A stretch of 64,000 nt of DNA from Clostridia bacterium (GTDB lineage: Bacteria > Bacillota > Clostridia > Lachnospirales > Lachnospiraceae): assembly GCA_910574835.1 (NCBI GenBank), contig CAJTDE010000003.1:1-64000 (forward strand), written 5' to 3'. This document shows positions 1-6,921 of the stretch, one piece after another; position 1 is the stretch's first letter, and the number at the start of each line of letters is the position of its first letter. Made by a program: the position numbers and the translations under genes. The notes beneath the pieces were generated by a model. That model was given only the letters and a program-made list of their open reading frames with translations, had not been told where the DNA came from and ran no database searches.

Positions 1-55
1 AAAGAAAAAATAAATTTGCAAGAGTATTGGGAAATAAAAAAAGCCTTATTTCAAG

Positions 56-400
56 GTGTTGAAAGAGGATAGGACATACGATTTGCTTCGAAAGAATATG
101 GTGTTAACTTCTAAAGACGGGGTTCTGGAGACAATCCGTATCTGCAAGGCTCAGAATGTACTGGGCGAGCATCTGTCAGGGCGTGAAAAGGAGGTTGTGG
201 ATATTATGATGACATTGTTTAATGAAGAATATATTTTAAAAACTTATGTGGAAAGTAAAGAGAAAGAAGCCTCGGAGAAAACAAAAATAGGATTAGCTCA
301 AAAACTGTATAAGAAAGGAAATTCTGTAGGAGATATTGCAGATATTCTTGATTCCTCTGTAAAAGAAGTGGAGCAGTGGCTTGGACTTGTCAGAGCTTAA
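56..400 (+). pseudogene. C-terminal remnant of an Rpn-family nuclease/transposase-like gene
   Basis: About 114 codons are open, starting only at a weak GTG with no ribosome site; stops lie upstream in this frame at 11-13 and 35-37. The C-terminal half (about residues 70-114) has the lysine/glutamate-rich linker and the short helix-turn-helix-like tail (NSVGDIADILDSSVKEVEQW) typical of the ends of Rpn/PD-(D/E)XK recombination-promoting nucleases. The nuclease core is absent. The neighbouring frame is open from base 1 to a TAG at about 70, which suggests a frameshift, but the upstream sequence lies outside the window. I read it as a degraded or truncated gene and not a functional protein. Confidence 0.55.
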
Positions 401-497
401 TGACATTGTACTATACAATTATATAATCTAAAACGGCCGGCGGAATATGATTATATATTTTTGTCTTATCATGTGATAGGTTTTGTTGGATAGTGAT

Positions 498-526
498 TTA
501 CCCACAAATTATATTACTGGTATAAT
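498..526 (+). promoter_or_regulatory. Sigma-A-type promoter ahead of the small ORF and tRNA cluster
   Basis: The -10 box is a perfect TATAAT at 521-526. A weak -35 (TTACCC, 498-503) sits 17 bases upstream. It points at the 47-codon ORF at 604 and the tRNA-Lys at 836. Confidence 0.55.
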
Positions 527-603
527 GACAATTTCGAGAATTAGTGTTATAGTGATTACAGTTAGAACAAAGCGGACCGGATGAGTCCAGAAAGGAAAGA
601 ATC

Positions 604-747
604 ATGGCAACAGTTAATTTCGCAGCGAATGCTTTCGCATATTATCTGCATAGCGAACATTATGAGGCACTGTTCAGCAAAGAAAAAGAACAGAGTCTGG
701 TTAAAATGCGCTCATGTAAGGTAAGAAAACGGCGAAAAACTGTGTGA
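604..747 (+). CDS. 47-residue small protein of unknown function
   Basis: The ATG at 604 follows a good purine-rich ribosome site (AGAAAGGAAAGA) and the promoter at 498-526. The product begins MATVNFAANAFAYYLHSEHY and ends in a very basic tail (about residues 34-47, rich in K and R). No known domain or transmembrane segment is visible. It is followed by a weak terminator and then the tRNA-Lys gene, so it may share a transcript with the tRNA cluster. The basic tail would fit nucleic-acid contact, but this is inference only. It could also be a leader peptide. Confidence 0.5.
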   Translation: MATVNFAANAFAYYLHSEHYEALFSKEKEQSLVKMRSCKVRKRRKTV

Positions 748-798
748 TATCCGGGTAGGACTATAAAAAGCCTGCCGGAAGCAAGACATGGATTTGTG

Positions 799-833
799 TA
801 CCGCTTATCTTGTATGAGGTAGGCGGTATTTTT
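799..833 (+). terminator. Weak intrinsic terminator before tRNA-Lys
   Basis: TACCGC (799-804) pairs with GCGGTA (823-828) and is followed by TTTTT (829-833). The stem is short and the loop long, so read-through into the tRNA genes is likely. Confidence 0.4.
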
Positions 834-835
834 AT

Positions 836-908
836 GCTCCATTAGCTCAGATGGGAGAGCACTCGACTTTTAATCGAGTGGTCATGGGTCCGAGGTCCAT
901 ATGGAGCA
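836..908 (+). tRNA. tRNA-Lys (anticodon TTT)
   Basis: Acceptor arms 836-842 and 901-907 pair perfectly (GCTCCAT/ATGGAGC), with discriminator A908. The anticodon stem CTCGA/TCGAG encloses the loop CTTTTAA, giving TTT. CCA is not encoded. Confidence 0.95.
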
Positions 909-951
909 TGACCGCCTGGATATTGAATTTTGATAACAGGAGGTGAAAGAC

Positions 952-1206
952 ATGGTAAATCTGCCAACCATAGATATGACAGGAACAGGACAGAACATCA
1001 ACAGACTGCGGAAGCAGGCAGGATTATCCGTAAAGGATTTACAGGATATTTTTGGTTTTGCCACACCGCAGGCCATATACAAGTGGCAGCAGGGCGCAGC
1101 TCTGCCTACCATAGATAATCTGGTGGTGTTAGCGGCAGTCCTGCAGGTACGACTGGATGATATTCTGGTCATAGATGTAGCGGCCCAGATGCAGATTGGC
1201 GCATGA
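952..1206 (+). CDS. Small XRE-type helix-turn-helix regulator inside the tRNA cluster
   Basis: 84 codons. The ATG at 952 is chosen because AGGAGG lies at 938-943 with 8-base spacing; an upstream GTG would overlap that site. The protein is essentially one HTH_3 domain: helix-turn-helix around QNINRLRKQAGLSVKDLQDI, then the characteristic PQAIYKWQQG and ALPTIDNLVVLA segments. It should bind DNA as a dimer. No target is evident. It sits between tRNA-Lys and the tRNA-Glu genes, so it is either an old inhabitant of this tRNA locus or a decayed mobile-element regulator. The C-terminus after the domain is very short, with no effector region. Confidence 0.85.
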   Translation: MVNLPTIDMTGTGQNINRLRKQAGLSVKDLQDIFGFATPQAIYKWQQGAALPTIDNLVVLAAVLQVRLDDILVIDVAAQMQIGA

Positions 1207-1258
1207 TATAGAAAAGAAAGAACATCGTTGATTCGCAGGCTGTAAATGCCTGCAGCAA

Positions 1259-1382
1259 GGTCCCCTGGTCTAAAGGTCAGGACACCGGCCTTTCAAGCCG
1301 GAGGTATTGGGTTCAAGGTCTACGCTCCGCTTCGGTCGGTGCTAAGCGTGGTCCGCTGGACCACAGCACCCCATGGGGATCG
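1259..1382 (+). tRNA. tRNA-Glu (anticodon TTC) interrupted in its T arm; probably a pseudogene
   Basis: Bases 1259-1311 form a normal 5' part: acceptor GGTCCCC, D arm, and anticodon stem CCGGC/GCCGG with loop CTTTCAA (TTC). The 5' T-stem TTGGG (1307-1311) is followed by TTCAAG, as in tRNA-Glu. The expected 3' T-stem CCCAT and acceptor GGGGATC plus G73 appear only at 1370-1382. About 51 extra bases, mostly a strong hairpin at 1338-1370, sit in the T loop. Unless this insert is removed, the tRNA cannot form a normal elbow. The intact Glu-CTC gene follows 4 bases later. Confidence 0.75.
1338..1370 (+). repeat. Hairpin insert within tRNA-Glu(TTC)
   Basis: GGTGCT (1338-1343) pairs with AGCACC (1365-1370), and GTGGTCC (1348-1354) pairs with GGACCAC (1358-1364) around a GCT loop. 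The 13 base pairs are broken only by a 4-base bulge. It resembles a REP-like palindromic unit, but the full inserted segment begins near 1318. Confidence 0.6.
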
Positions 1383-1386
1383 TTAT

Positions 1387-1459
1387 GGCTCCTTAGTCTA
1401 AAGGTTAGGACGCTGGCCTCTCAAGCCGGAAATGATGGGTTCAAGCCCCACAGGAGCTA
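1387..1459 (+). tRNA. tRNA-Glu (anticodon CTC)
   Basis: Acceptor arms GGCTCCT (1387-1393) and AGGAGCT (1452-1458) pair with one G-U; the discriminator is A1459. The anticodon loop CTCTCAA gives CTC, and the T arm GGGTTCAAGCCCC is normal. It is the intact neighbour of the interrupted Glu-TTC gene. Confidence 0.92.
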
Positions 1460-1461
1460 CT

Positions 1462-1535
1462 GTGGCTATAGGACAATGGTAGTCCGGCAGATTGTGGCTC
1501 TGCTTATGGGGGTTCGATTCCCCCTGGTCACCCCA
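1462..1535 (+). tRNA. tRNA-His (anticodon GTG), CCA encoded
   Basis: Acceptor GTGGCTA (1462-1468) pairs with TGGTCAC (1525-1531) using two wobble pairs. C73 is at 1532 and CCA at 1533-1535. The anticodon stem GCAGA/TCTGC encloses TTGTGGC, giving GTG. The base 5' of the first acceptor base is T, not the usual encoded G-1. Confidence 0.9.
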
Positions 1536-1536
1536 T

Positions 1537-1619
1537 GGATGGGTATGCCTAGTGGCGAGGGCAGCGGACTGTAAATCCGTCACAAAGAAACACCGCAGGT
1601 TCGAGTCCTGCCCCATCCA
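1537..1619 (+). tRNA. tRNA-Tyr (anticodon GTA)
   Basis: Acceptor GGATGGG (1537-1543) pairs perfectly with CCCATCC (1612-1618), with discriminator A1619. The anticodon loop CTGTAAA gives GTA. The enlarged variable region fits a class II tyrosine tRNA. CCA is not encoded. Confidence 0.93.
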
Positions 1620-1624
1620 TTTTC

Positions 1625-1711
1625 CGTTTGCGTGTCCGAGAGGTCTATGGTGTCACCCTGCTAAGGTGGTGTGCGGCAACGCACCGAAGGTTCGAATCCT
1701 TCCGCAAACGC
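1625..1711 (+). tRNA. tRNA-Ser (anticodon GCT)
   Basis: Acceptor CGTTTGC (1625-1631) pairs with GCAAACG (1704-1710). The anticodon loop CTGCTAA gives GCT. A long variable arm (GTGCGGCAACGCAC) marks a class II serine tRNA. It is the last tRNA of the cluster. Confidence 0.92.
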
Positions 1712-1775
1712 TTTGAGCCAGAGCAAATCCATTTTTGTTTTAGATATTGTTTAAAAGGTTATTTATCTTAATATT

Positions 1776-2690
1776 TTATTGATTCTTATATAATAAATTT
1801 GTTAATTCTGTAACAGTAATTTTTCCATTTGTATATTGTTCCCAGATATCATCATAATTCAGATTTCTTATGTGGGCAACTAATTTACCAGGAGATTCAT
1901 TGTGCAAGCAAGTGGATAAACCTTCATTTATCTTATCCATGATGAAGTTCAAGGATTTGATTCTGAATTTGTCTTGAAGAATTTTTCTGTACAATATATA
2001 ACTATCTGAAAGACCATCATTTCCAAAGTGCCAGCCTATGGATTTTGTTTTCTTTAAAAATTCAAGCCGTTTTTTCTTTAAATGAATATTAAAATCATAT
2101 CCATCGGTATTTTCAGATGTTAATAGTCCAGCAGATGTCACATCACATTTTTTTATTTTTTTACATAAGTGAAGAAAGTGTTTTTTTCTATATCCAAGCT
2201 CTTTAATATTTAAGCTAATTAGTCCATCAGCCATAAGCTCTGTTTCAATAATATTGCCATTAAATCCATATGTATATAAAATATATTTATTTCCTATTCT
2301 TTGTTTAATAACTCCCTTGACTTCTCCAATATCTAGAGCAGAAATATTTTGTTTCACAGGGATATTTTTATTTTCGTCAGATTTTTCTTGGGTATACTGC
2401 GGCTGAAGGTAAATATATGCTTGCCCATAGCTCAATAGACTATGCATTATGCTACTAATAGTTTGTTCAAGTTTATAATGCAAATTGTGATAAGTTGTAG
2501 CATATAAAAGAGTTTCTGCAATACATCCTTTTGGCTCAAAAGCGAAGAAATCCTTAGTTGTATCATTTTCACCTAAAATAGAAGAAAAACCGGTTGACAA
2601 ATCTTCAAAAAACCGGTATGAATATGGATTATTTGATAATGAATGATATAGCCTTTTAACACTTTTTTTCGTTTTAAATGGATTATGCAT
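1776..2690 (-). CDS. Unknown 304-residue protein, second gene of a two-gene accessory system
   Basis: The ATG at 2690 overlaps the last 8 bases of the upstream 814-residue gene, and its ribosome site (GGGAGGA) lies inside that gene, so the two are translationally coupled. The protein is mixed alpha/beta, lysine-rich, and has no clear transmembrane segment or catalytic motif. A region near residues 88-97 (SYGQAYIYLQ) is faintly reminiscent of phage portal-type folds, but this is too weak to use. The sequence is notably AT-rich compared with the carB side of the window, suggesting acquisition. Position beside a tRNA cluster and coupling to a membrane protein suggest an accessory or defence role; no function can be assigned. 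Confidence 0.6.
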   Translation of the reverse strand: MHNPFKTKKSVKRLYHSLSNNPYSYRFFEDLSTGFSSILGENDTTKDFFAFEPKGCIAETLLYATTYHNLHYKLEQTISSIMHSLLSYGQAYIYLQPQYTQEKSDENKNIPVKQNISALDIGEVKGVIKQRIGNKYILYTYGFNGNIIETELMADGLISLNIKELGYRKKHFLHLCKKIKKCDVTSAGLLTSENTDGYDFNIHLKKKRLEFLKKTKSIGWHFGNDGLSDSYILYRKILQDKFRIKSLNFIMDKINEGLSTCLHNESPGKLVAHIRNLNYDDIWEQYTNGKITVTELTNLLYKNQ

Positions 2691-5127
2691 TCAGCTTATC
2701 CTCCCAGGAATATCTTGTACGAAATTTTTTCTCTTCTGGCAACATCGGATTGATGCAAAGTACCCAATATACTTCTGATGGATCTGTAGTAAATCCCATA
2801 CTTTCAAAGTTTTGACAAAAAGCATTTAGTAATTTGCTTTCTGTTTTTAACTTCATGCCAAATAAATCATATTCTGTTTGATATATTTCAGAATTTTTAA
2901 TTGCCTGCGCTACTCTTTGCTTCCATTCAGTTTCAAGAAAACCTCGATATCCAAAACCAATCCAAGATTTATCTCTGTCTTGAATGTATTTGATGAAAGT
3001 TTCAGCAAGTTCTGTTCCTTCAGAATCGTCAGTAAAAATTTTCGCAGTAACAGTGTTTACAATTTCTTTCCAGTCTTTGTTTGAATTGAACTCACCCCAC
3101 AATATGGCCAGTCCACCTATTTGAGCCCATTCTGCTATTGGGGAAGTAAATGCGTAATATACAAATTCTATTTTATACACATCCTTTTTCTTTATAAAAT
3201 CTGTTCTAATATATTCTTGATATAAAAGCATAAGCTTGGACAGATTTTCAAAGTCTACTTGAAACTGCGAAATATTGTTTTGAGTAATGGCGTTTATAGC
3301 ATCATCACAAATGTGGTTATAGCTTTCACCAAGGAAGTCTGGATACTCGTCTCTCTTTTCCCATGTTTTAATGGAAAATTCACTTGAACATTTAAGTAAT
3401 AAAGACGGAATCGTATTTTTCCATTTTTTAATTGTCTGCTTTAAAATTTCGACTTTTAGTTCATCCCAAATAAGTGCCTGATCAATATGGTATTCAGAAA
3501 ATTCTTTTTCTTTAAGCTCTATTACTTCCAAAAGTCTTGAAAGTTTAGATTCATATTCATAAAATCTCAGAGAAATTATACAGGACTCAAATAACATTTT
3601 CTTTTCATAAAGATACTGACCTAATCGGAATGAGTTATCGATACCCTCTCGGATTGCATCTATTAAGCTGTTAATATATACATGCGCTTCTTTTGCTACA
3701 TTTTGCGCAATTAACCAATCTGGCGTTAGACGCTTTTTTTCGACTTGTATTTCTGTTATGATTTTATTATAGAAATCTAGTTGCTCTTTTCCTCTGAACA
3801 GTTCACATTTATCGAGAGGTTTACCTTTGTCAATTATACTGATTGCATTTGATATAAATTTTTTTATATCGAGGTTTTCACAATATTTTTTAGATTCCAA
3901 AACAATACCTAAATAAAGCAAAGAGATTTGTTCTACAATTCCAGCAAAAATTTTGTTTTCCTCATCATCTTGTTTTTCGATGTCTGTTGCTAACTTTTCT
4001 ACAAGTTCCCGCAGGTAGTTAATTTGATTGACAAAATAGTTCACTTCCTTACTATTTATTGCGATTTCGCATATAGTGTCAAAGCATGATAAATATGTAT
4101 ATAGTGAGGAATAATTACTGGTTTTACACAAATACAAAATACATTTCCGATTTATTGAAAATATTTCATTCTCAAACCACCAATAATCATGTTCTGCTTT
4201 AGAAGGTAAAATTGTTCCAGTTCTTAGTGCAGTGGAGGTCTCTATACTGTCTGTAAGATGCCATTTCTGATATTTTTGAGTATTTCTGAACCAATAAGAA
4301 TCTCTTGGAATATACCTCTTTATTTCCCAATAAGCCTCCACGAGTGCAAGATTTTTACACATGAATTGTATCATTGTAGCAATATTATTTTCAGCTAAAG
4401 ACTCTCCAAAACGCTGGATTTCATTTAAAAGTTTAAATTGATTCTCACAGATTTTTTGAAAATGGTTTTGGAAACTTGCATCATTTGAATATATTTTTTT
4501 ATTTAAGTTATTCGAGATAATTCTATATAGGAGTCTATAAGAATCATCTGCTACACTATAAACGTCTGCTAACTGATAAGCTCTATTTCCTGCCACACTA
4601 TAAGATATAATAACTACAATAGACCACAATATGATTGTGAAAACGGTTCCTAAACTTAAAGAACAATCTATAAGGATTTCTACAATTACAATAAATCCAA
4701 AGATAATATAATCAATAATTACACTGATGCATCTTTGGGTTAATCTGTCGCATTGAAATGCATTTGATACTGCTGCAGGGGCATTTGCATATTTAGATGA
4801 ATATATGGAAGAAATATTAGCACAATATAAACCCAATATGACACCTGCTATGCTCAGACAACCAATAACGACAGCTGTAAAAATACTACCATCAATTTTG
4901 GCCAAACATTCCGCTTCCAATAGGATTCCATCAAGAAACAATAAAAAAAGTGCAATAATAATACCCTTAATAAGTCCTAATATTGCTTTCTTGGCAATAA
5001 CAAGGCTGAAAGGGGCATAATCTTTGGGAATACTAATTATACTAATACTTCCATATATGATGGTTTTGAACTTAAAGAGTATACTTAACATTCGTTTCCT
5101 TAATTTCCAATATGTTTTACTGTTCAT
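2683..5127 (-). CDS. Unknown 814-residue protein with an N-terminal four-helix membrane domain
   Basis: The ATG at 5127 follows AGAGGGT. Four hydrophobic segments lie at about residues 47-70, 82-104, 134-156 and 158-182. The second has a GCLSIAGVILGLYCANI pattern, followed by a loop and then a long, probably cytoplasmic, helical region of about 630 residues rich in K, E, I and Y. The membrane part faintly resembles DUF2254-like proteins. No catalytic motif was recognised. Its stop overlaps the start of the 304-residue gene by 8 bases, so the pair is an operon. The AT-rich composition and the tRNA-proximal site suggest horizontal acquisition. A membrane-anchored sensor or effector paired with a soluble partner is a reasonable but unproven reading. 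Confidence 0.65.
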   Translation of the reverse strand: MNSKTYWKLRKRMLSILFKFKTIIYGSISIISIPKDYAPFSLVIAKKAILGLIKGIIIALFLLFLDGILLEAECLAKIDGSIFTAVVIGCLSIAGVILGLYCANISSIYSSKYANAPAAVSNAFQCDRLTQRCISVIIDYIIFGFIVIVEILIDCSLSLGTVFTIILWSIVVIISYSVAGNRAYQLADVYSVADDSYRLLYRIISNNLNKKIYSNDASFQNHFQKICENQFKLLNEIQRFGESLAENNIATMIQFMCKNLALVEAYWEIKRYIPRDSYWFRNTQKYQKWHLTDSIETSTALRTGTILPSKAEHDYWWFENEIFSINRKCILYLCKTSNYSSLYTYLSCFDTICEIAINSKEVNYFVNQINYLRELVEKLATDIEKQDDEENKIFAGIVEQISLLYLGIVLESKKYCENLDIKKFISNAISIIDKGKPLDKCELFRGKEQLDFYNKIITEIQVEKKRLTPDWLIAQNVAKEAHVYINSLIDAIREGIDNSFRLGQYLYEKKMLFESCIISLRFYEYESKLSRLLEVIELKEKEFSEYHIDQALIWDELKVEILKQTIKKWKNTIPSLLLKCSSEFSIKTWEKRDEYPDFLGESYNHICDDAINAITQNNISQFQVDFENLSKLMLLYQEYIRTDFIKKKDVYKIEFVYYAFTSPIAEWAQIGGLAILWGEFNSNKDWKEIVNTVTAKIFTDDSEGTELAETFIKYIQDRDKSWIGFGYRGFLETEWKQRVAQAIKNSEIYQTEYDLFGMKLKTESKLLNAFCQNFESMGFTTDPSEVYWVLCINPMLPEEKKFRTRYSWEDKLNA

Positions 5128-5257
5128 TGCTACCCTCTTTTAAATCTCGATTTATAGCTGTAATTATAATCTATGTTTAGTAAAAACTCAATTCCGAGTT
5201 AAGTAAAGGTCACAGGGTTAAGGCGATTTAAAGTCAAAAATAAAGCTGCAGAATAAG

Positions 5258-5294
5258 ATAGGGAGCCACAACACTCAAGGTGGTGGCTCCCTAT
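5258..5294 (-). terminator. Perfect 12-bp hairpin, probable terminator
   Basis: ATAGGGAGCCAC (5258-5269) and GTGGCTCCCTAT (5283-5294) pair perfectly around a 13-base loop. It lies just downstream of the leftward S1-domain fragment. The T-run on that strand is weak. Confidence 0.6.
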
Positions 5295-5318
5295 GCTTTA
5301 TATATATCTATGGAAATA

Positions 5319-5801
5319 TCACAGATTCTGCCGGATAATCCGGGTAATGATCCCCACAGCCACGCCCCGTTCTTCATCAATCCGGGTGACGGCAAAGCTC
5401 ACATCATCCTTCTTGCCGGGAGTCCGGTAGTCATAGCAGGAGTGGGCCACAGCGTTCACGCCGTTGGACAGCCGGATATAGACCACGCCTTTATGTACGT
5501 CCGTGACCTTGCCGGCATACTTGCTCTGGATGCGGCATTTTTTCAGGTTGTCATGGTTGGTGTTCTGGGACACGCTCTTGATGTCAGCCTTAATTCCCAT
5601 ATCCTCCAGGCTGTCACGGCGCACGTTCAGGATGCGCACAAGCACCTGGTCGCCCACGGAAAAACGCTCATGGGCATCCCCGATCCACTCCCAGGCCAGG
5701 TCGCGGGCCATGATGGAGCACTCCACTCCGAAAACCTCCACCCGGATGACCTTCTCTGCCACGGCGATCACGCGGGCCTGGGCAATGCGGCCTGAATGGT
5801 A
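5319..5801 (-). pseudogene. C-terminal fragment of a mobile-element S1 RNA-binding-domain protein
   Basis: The open frame runs from a TAG at 5802-5804 to 5319, about 160 codons, with no ribosome site; a GTG at 5771 is the only start-like codon nearby. The encoded C-terminal part carries an S1/OB-fold RNA-binding domain (about residues 80-150; CRIQSKYAGKVTDVHKGVVY onward), as found in longer S1-domain proteins of Lachnospiraceae conjugative elements. From memory, those continue upstream of the residues GRIAQARVIAVAEK seen here; the homology breaks at about 5790. Immediately upstream lies a promoter and structured leader (5833-5946). The gene therefore looks like a deletion product that joined the leader to the last third of the coding region. 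Confidence 0.7.
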
Positions 5802-5832
5802 CTACTGGCACAAAAATACAAACTTAACAGCG

Positions 5833-5900
5833 TGTGCAATGCGGAAAGTTCTCCGCATACAGCCTGAACGGACTGCATTTCCCTTACGGGGTACGCACAA
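5833..5900 (-). ncRNA. Structured leader RNA, copy 1
   Basis: On the minus strand an outer stem TGTGC/GCACA (5895-5899 with 5833-5837) closes three hairpins: CCC/GGG (5888-5890 with 5881-5883), a CAGCC-type stem with one bulge (5860-5864 with 5870-5875), and ATGCGGA/TCCGCAT (5839-5845 with 5852-5858). Copy 2 at 8581-8646 keeps this order of stems while changing their sequence, including paired changes in hairpin 2. Downstream, only the 5' arm of a terminator (GCCAGTAGTACC region) remains, because the deletion junction lies there. Confidence 0.55.
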
Positions 5901-5917
5901 AAATCAATTACAAGGAC

Positions 5918-5946
5918 AGTTTAGCACAAGATATTGATTTAGTCAA
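5918..5946 (-). promoter_or_regulatory. Promoter of leader RNA copy 1
   Basis: On the minus strand, TTGACT (5941-5946) and TAAACT (5918-5923) are separated by exactly 17 bases. The same arrangement precedes copy 2 at 8665-8693. Confidence 0.75.
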
Positions 5947-6066
5947 GTTGTTGATACTATATATAGTGTTTTATAAATAACCAACAAAAGAAAATGCGCT
6001 CACACCTTTAGCCAGTTCGAGATTGTAAATATCTTCTGGCTCTTTACATCAATCATTGCACTCATG

Positions 6067-6471
6067 TTAAACACTGATAACAAAAGATTCGTTATAATAC
6101 GGAATCAAAGTATCATGTGTCATAAATTTCATTCCTTCTGATTTTGCCTGCGCAAGCAAAATCCTGTCAAAAGGATCTTTATGCGGTGGAGCATCCTTTG
6201 GCCTTACCAAAGATTCCAGCTCAGCCACATGTTTATTAAATACAGGCAGCGAGACAAAACCATTCTCTTCACATCCTTTCTCCAGGTATTTCCCACTAAA
6301 TAAAAATGTTTCCGGATGTGCCATATGCTTGATTGTAATCTCCCACACGGAAGCGGTACTGTAATAGATTTCATTGTTCTCGTCAAGTATCATTGCCCTG
6401 GCTGTATTCGACAATTCCTCCGAATCCAGTACTGCCCATATTGCAATATGTGTATCCAGCAAAATCTTCAT
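6067..6471 (-). CDS. PIN-domain ribonuclease toxin (VapC-like)
   Basis: 134 residues from the ATG at 6471; an upstream TTG is possible but the ATG has AGGTGGA in place. The acidic residues of a PIN-domain RNase are visible: D6 in LLDTHIAIW, E44 in SVWEI, D99/D102 in HKDPFDR and D120 in THD. Known VapC toxins cleave tRNA or rRNA with Mg2+. The start codon overlaps the stop of the upstream antitoxin gene by one base (TGATG), the usual toxin-antitoxin arrangement. The length is normal for the family and the gene appears intact. Confidence 0.88.
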   Translation of the reverse strand: MKILLDTHIAIWAVLDSEELSNTARAMILDENNEIYYSTASVWEITIKHMAHPETFLFSGKYLEKGCEENGFVSLPVFNKHVAELESLVRPKDAPPHKDPFDRILLAQAKSEGMKFMTHDTLIPYYNESFVISV

Positions 6472-6725
6472 CAACCATCCACCTCAAATAATCTGGCTAT
6501 TTCATCATTGCACTCGTCTATATCATGACCATCCGCAATAAATTTCTGCCCTTTCATACTTCCAAGCCTGCGTTTTTTGCCCTGTGTGACAACGCCATAA
6601 TTTATACTCACACTCCTTGACTCTGATGGCAGCACAAAGCGCTGTATCATATCAAGAATAAAGCGCAGGCTGTCATCCGAAAGTCCTTCCAGAGATTGTG
6701 TAATCTGATTCTGCAATGTTGACAT
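6471..6725 (-). CDS. Antitoxin partner of the PIN toxin
   Basis: 84 residues. The ATG at 6725 is preferred over the longer frame because AGAAAGGTGG lies just upstream. Only a weak family resemblance can be seen. The N-terminal half (STLQNQITQSLEGLSDDSLR) is helical and could form the DNA-binding or dimer part. The acidic C-terminus (DIDECNDEIARLFEVDG) is typical of the disordered tail that wraps a PIN toxin and occludes its active site. It is translationally coupled to the toxin. Autoregulation of the pair is expected from the family; no operator was recognised here. Confidence 0.75.
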   Translation of the reverse strand: MSTLQNQITQSLEGLSDDSLRFILDMIQRFVLPSESRSVSINYGVVTQGKKRRLGSMKGQKFIADGHDIDECNDEIARLFEVDG

Positions 6726-6894
6726 AACAGACACCACCTTTCTACATGATTTAGAAAACATATATCTGATTAAATCTTTACCTTCTGTCACGGTTTTATT
6801 ATACTAAAGAAACCGCTTTTTATCAAGAATATCCAAATTAACATTACAATGGTATGGATGGTTGTATAAAAATACTGGCATGAAAAATATTATT

Positions 6895-6909
6895 GCTGCT
6901 CCAGGCAGC
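6895..6909 (-). terminator. Small intrinsic terminator after the clamp-motif gene
   Basis: On the minus strand GCTGC (6905-6909) pairs with GCAGC (6895-6899) around a 5-base loop. An AT-rich tract containing TTTTT follows shortly after. It lies just past the stop at 6922. Confidence 0.5.
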
Positions 6910-6921
6910 CTTTCCTTTATC

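Noticed and set aside
1398-1616. A 72-codon minus-strand ORF across the Glu, His and Tyr tRNA genes
   Set aside because: It is the well-known antisense shadow of tRNA genes and has no ribosome site.
5503-5937. A 144-codon plus-strand ORF over the S1 fragment and leader
   Set aside because: It is the reverse complement of the S1-domain coding region and the structured leader, with no ribosome site.
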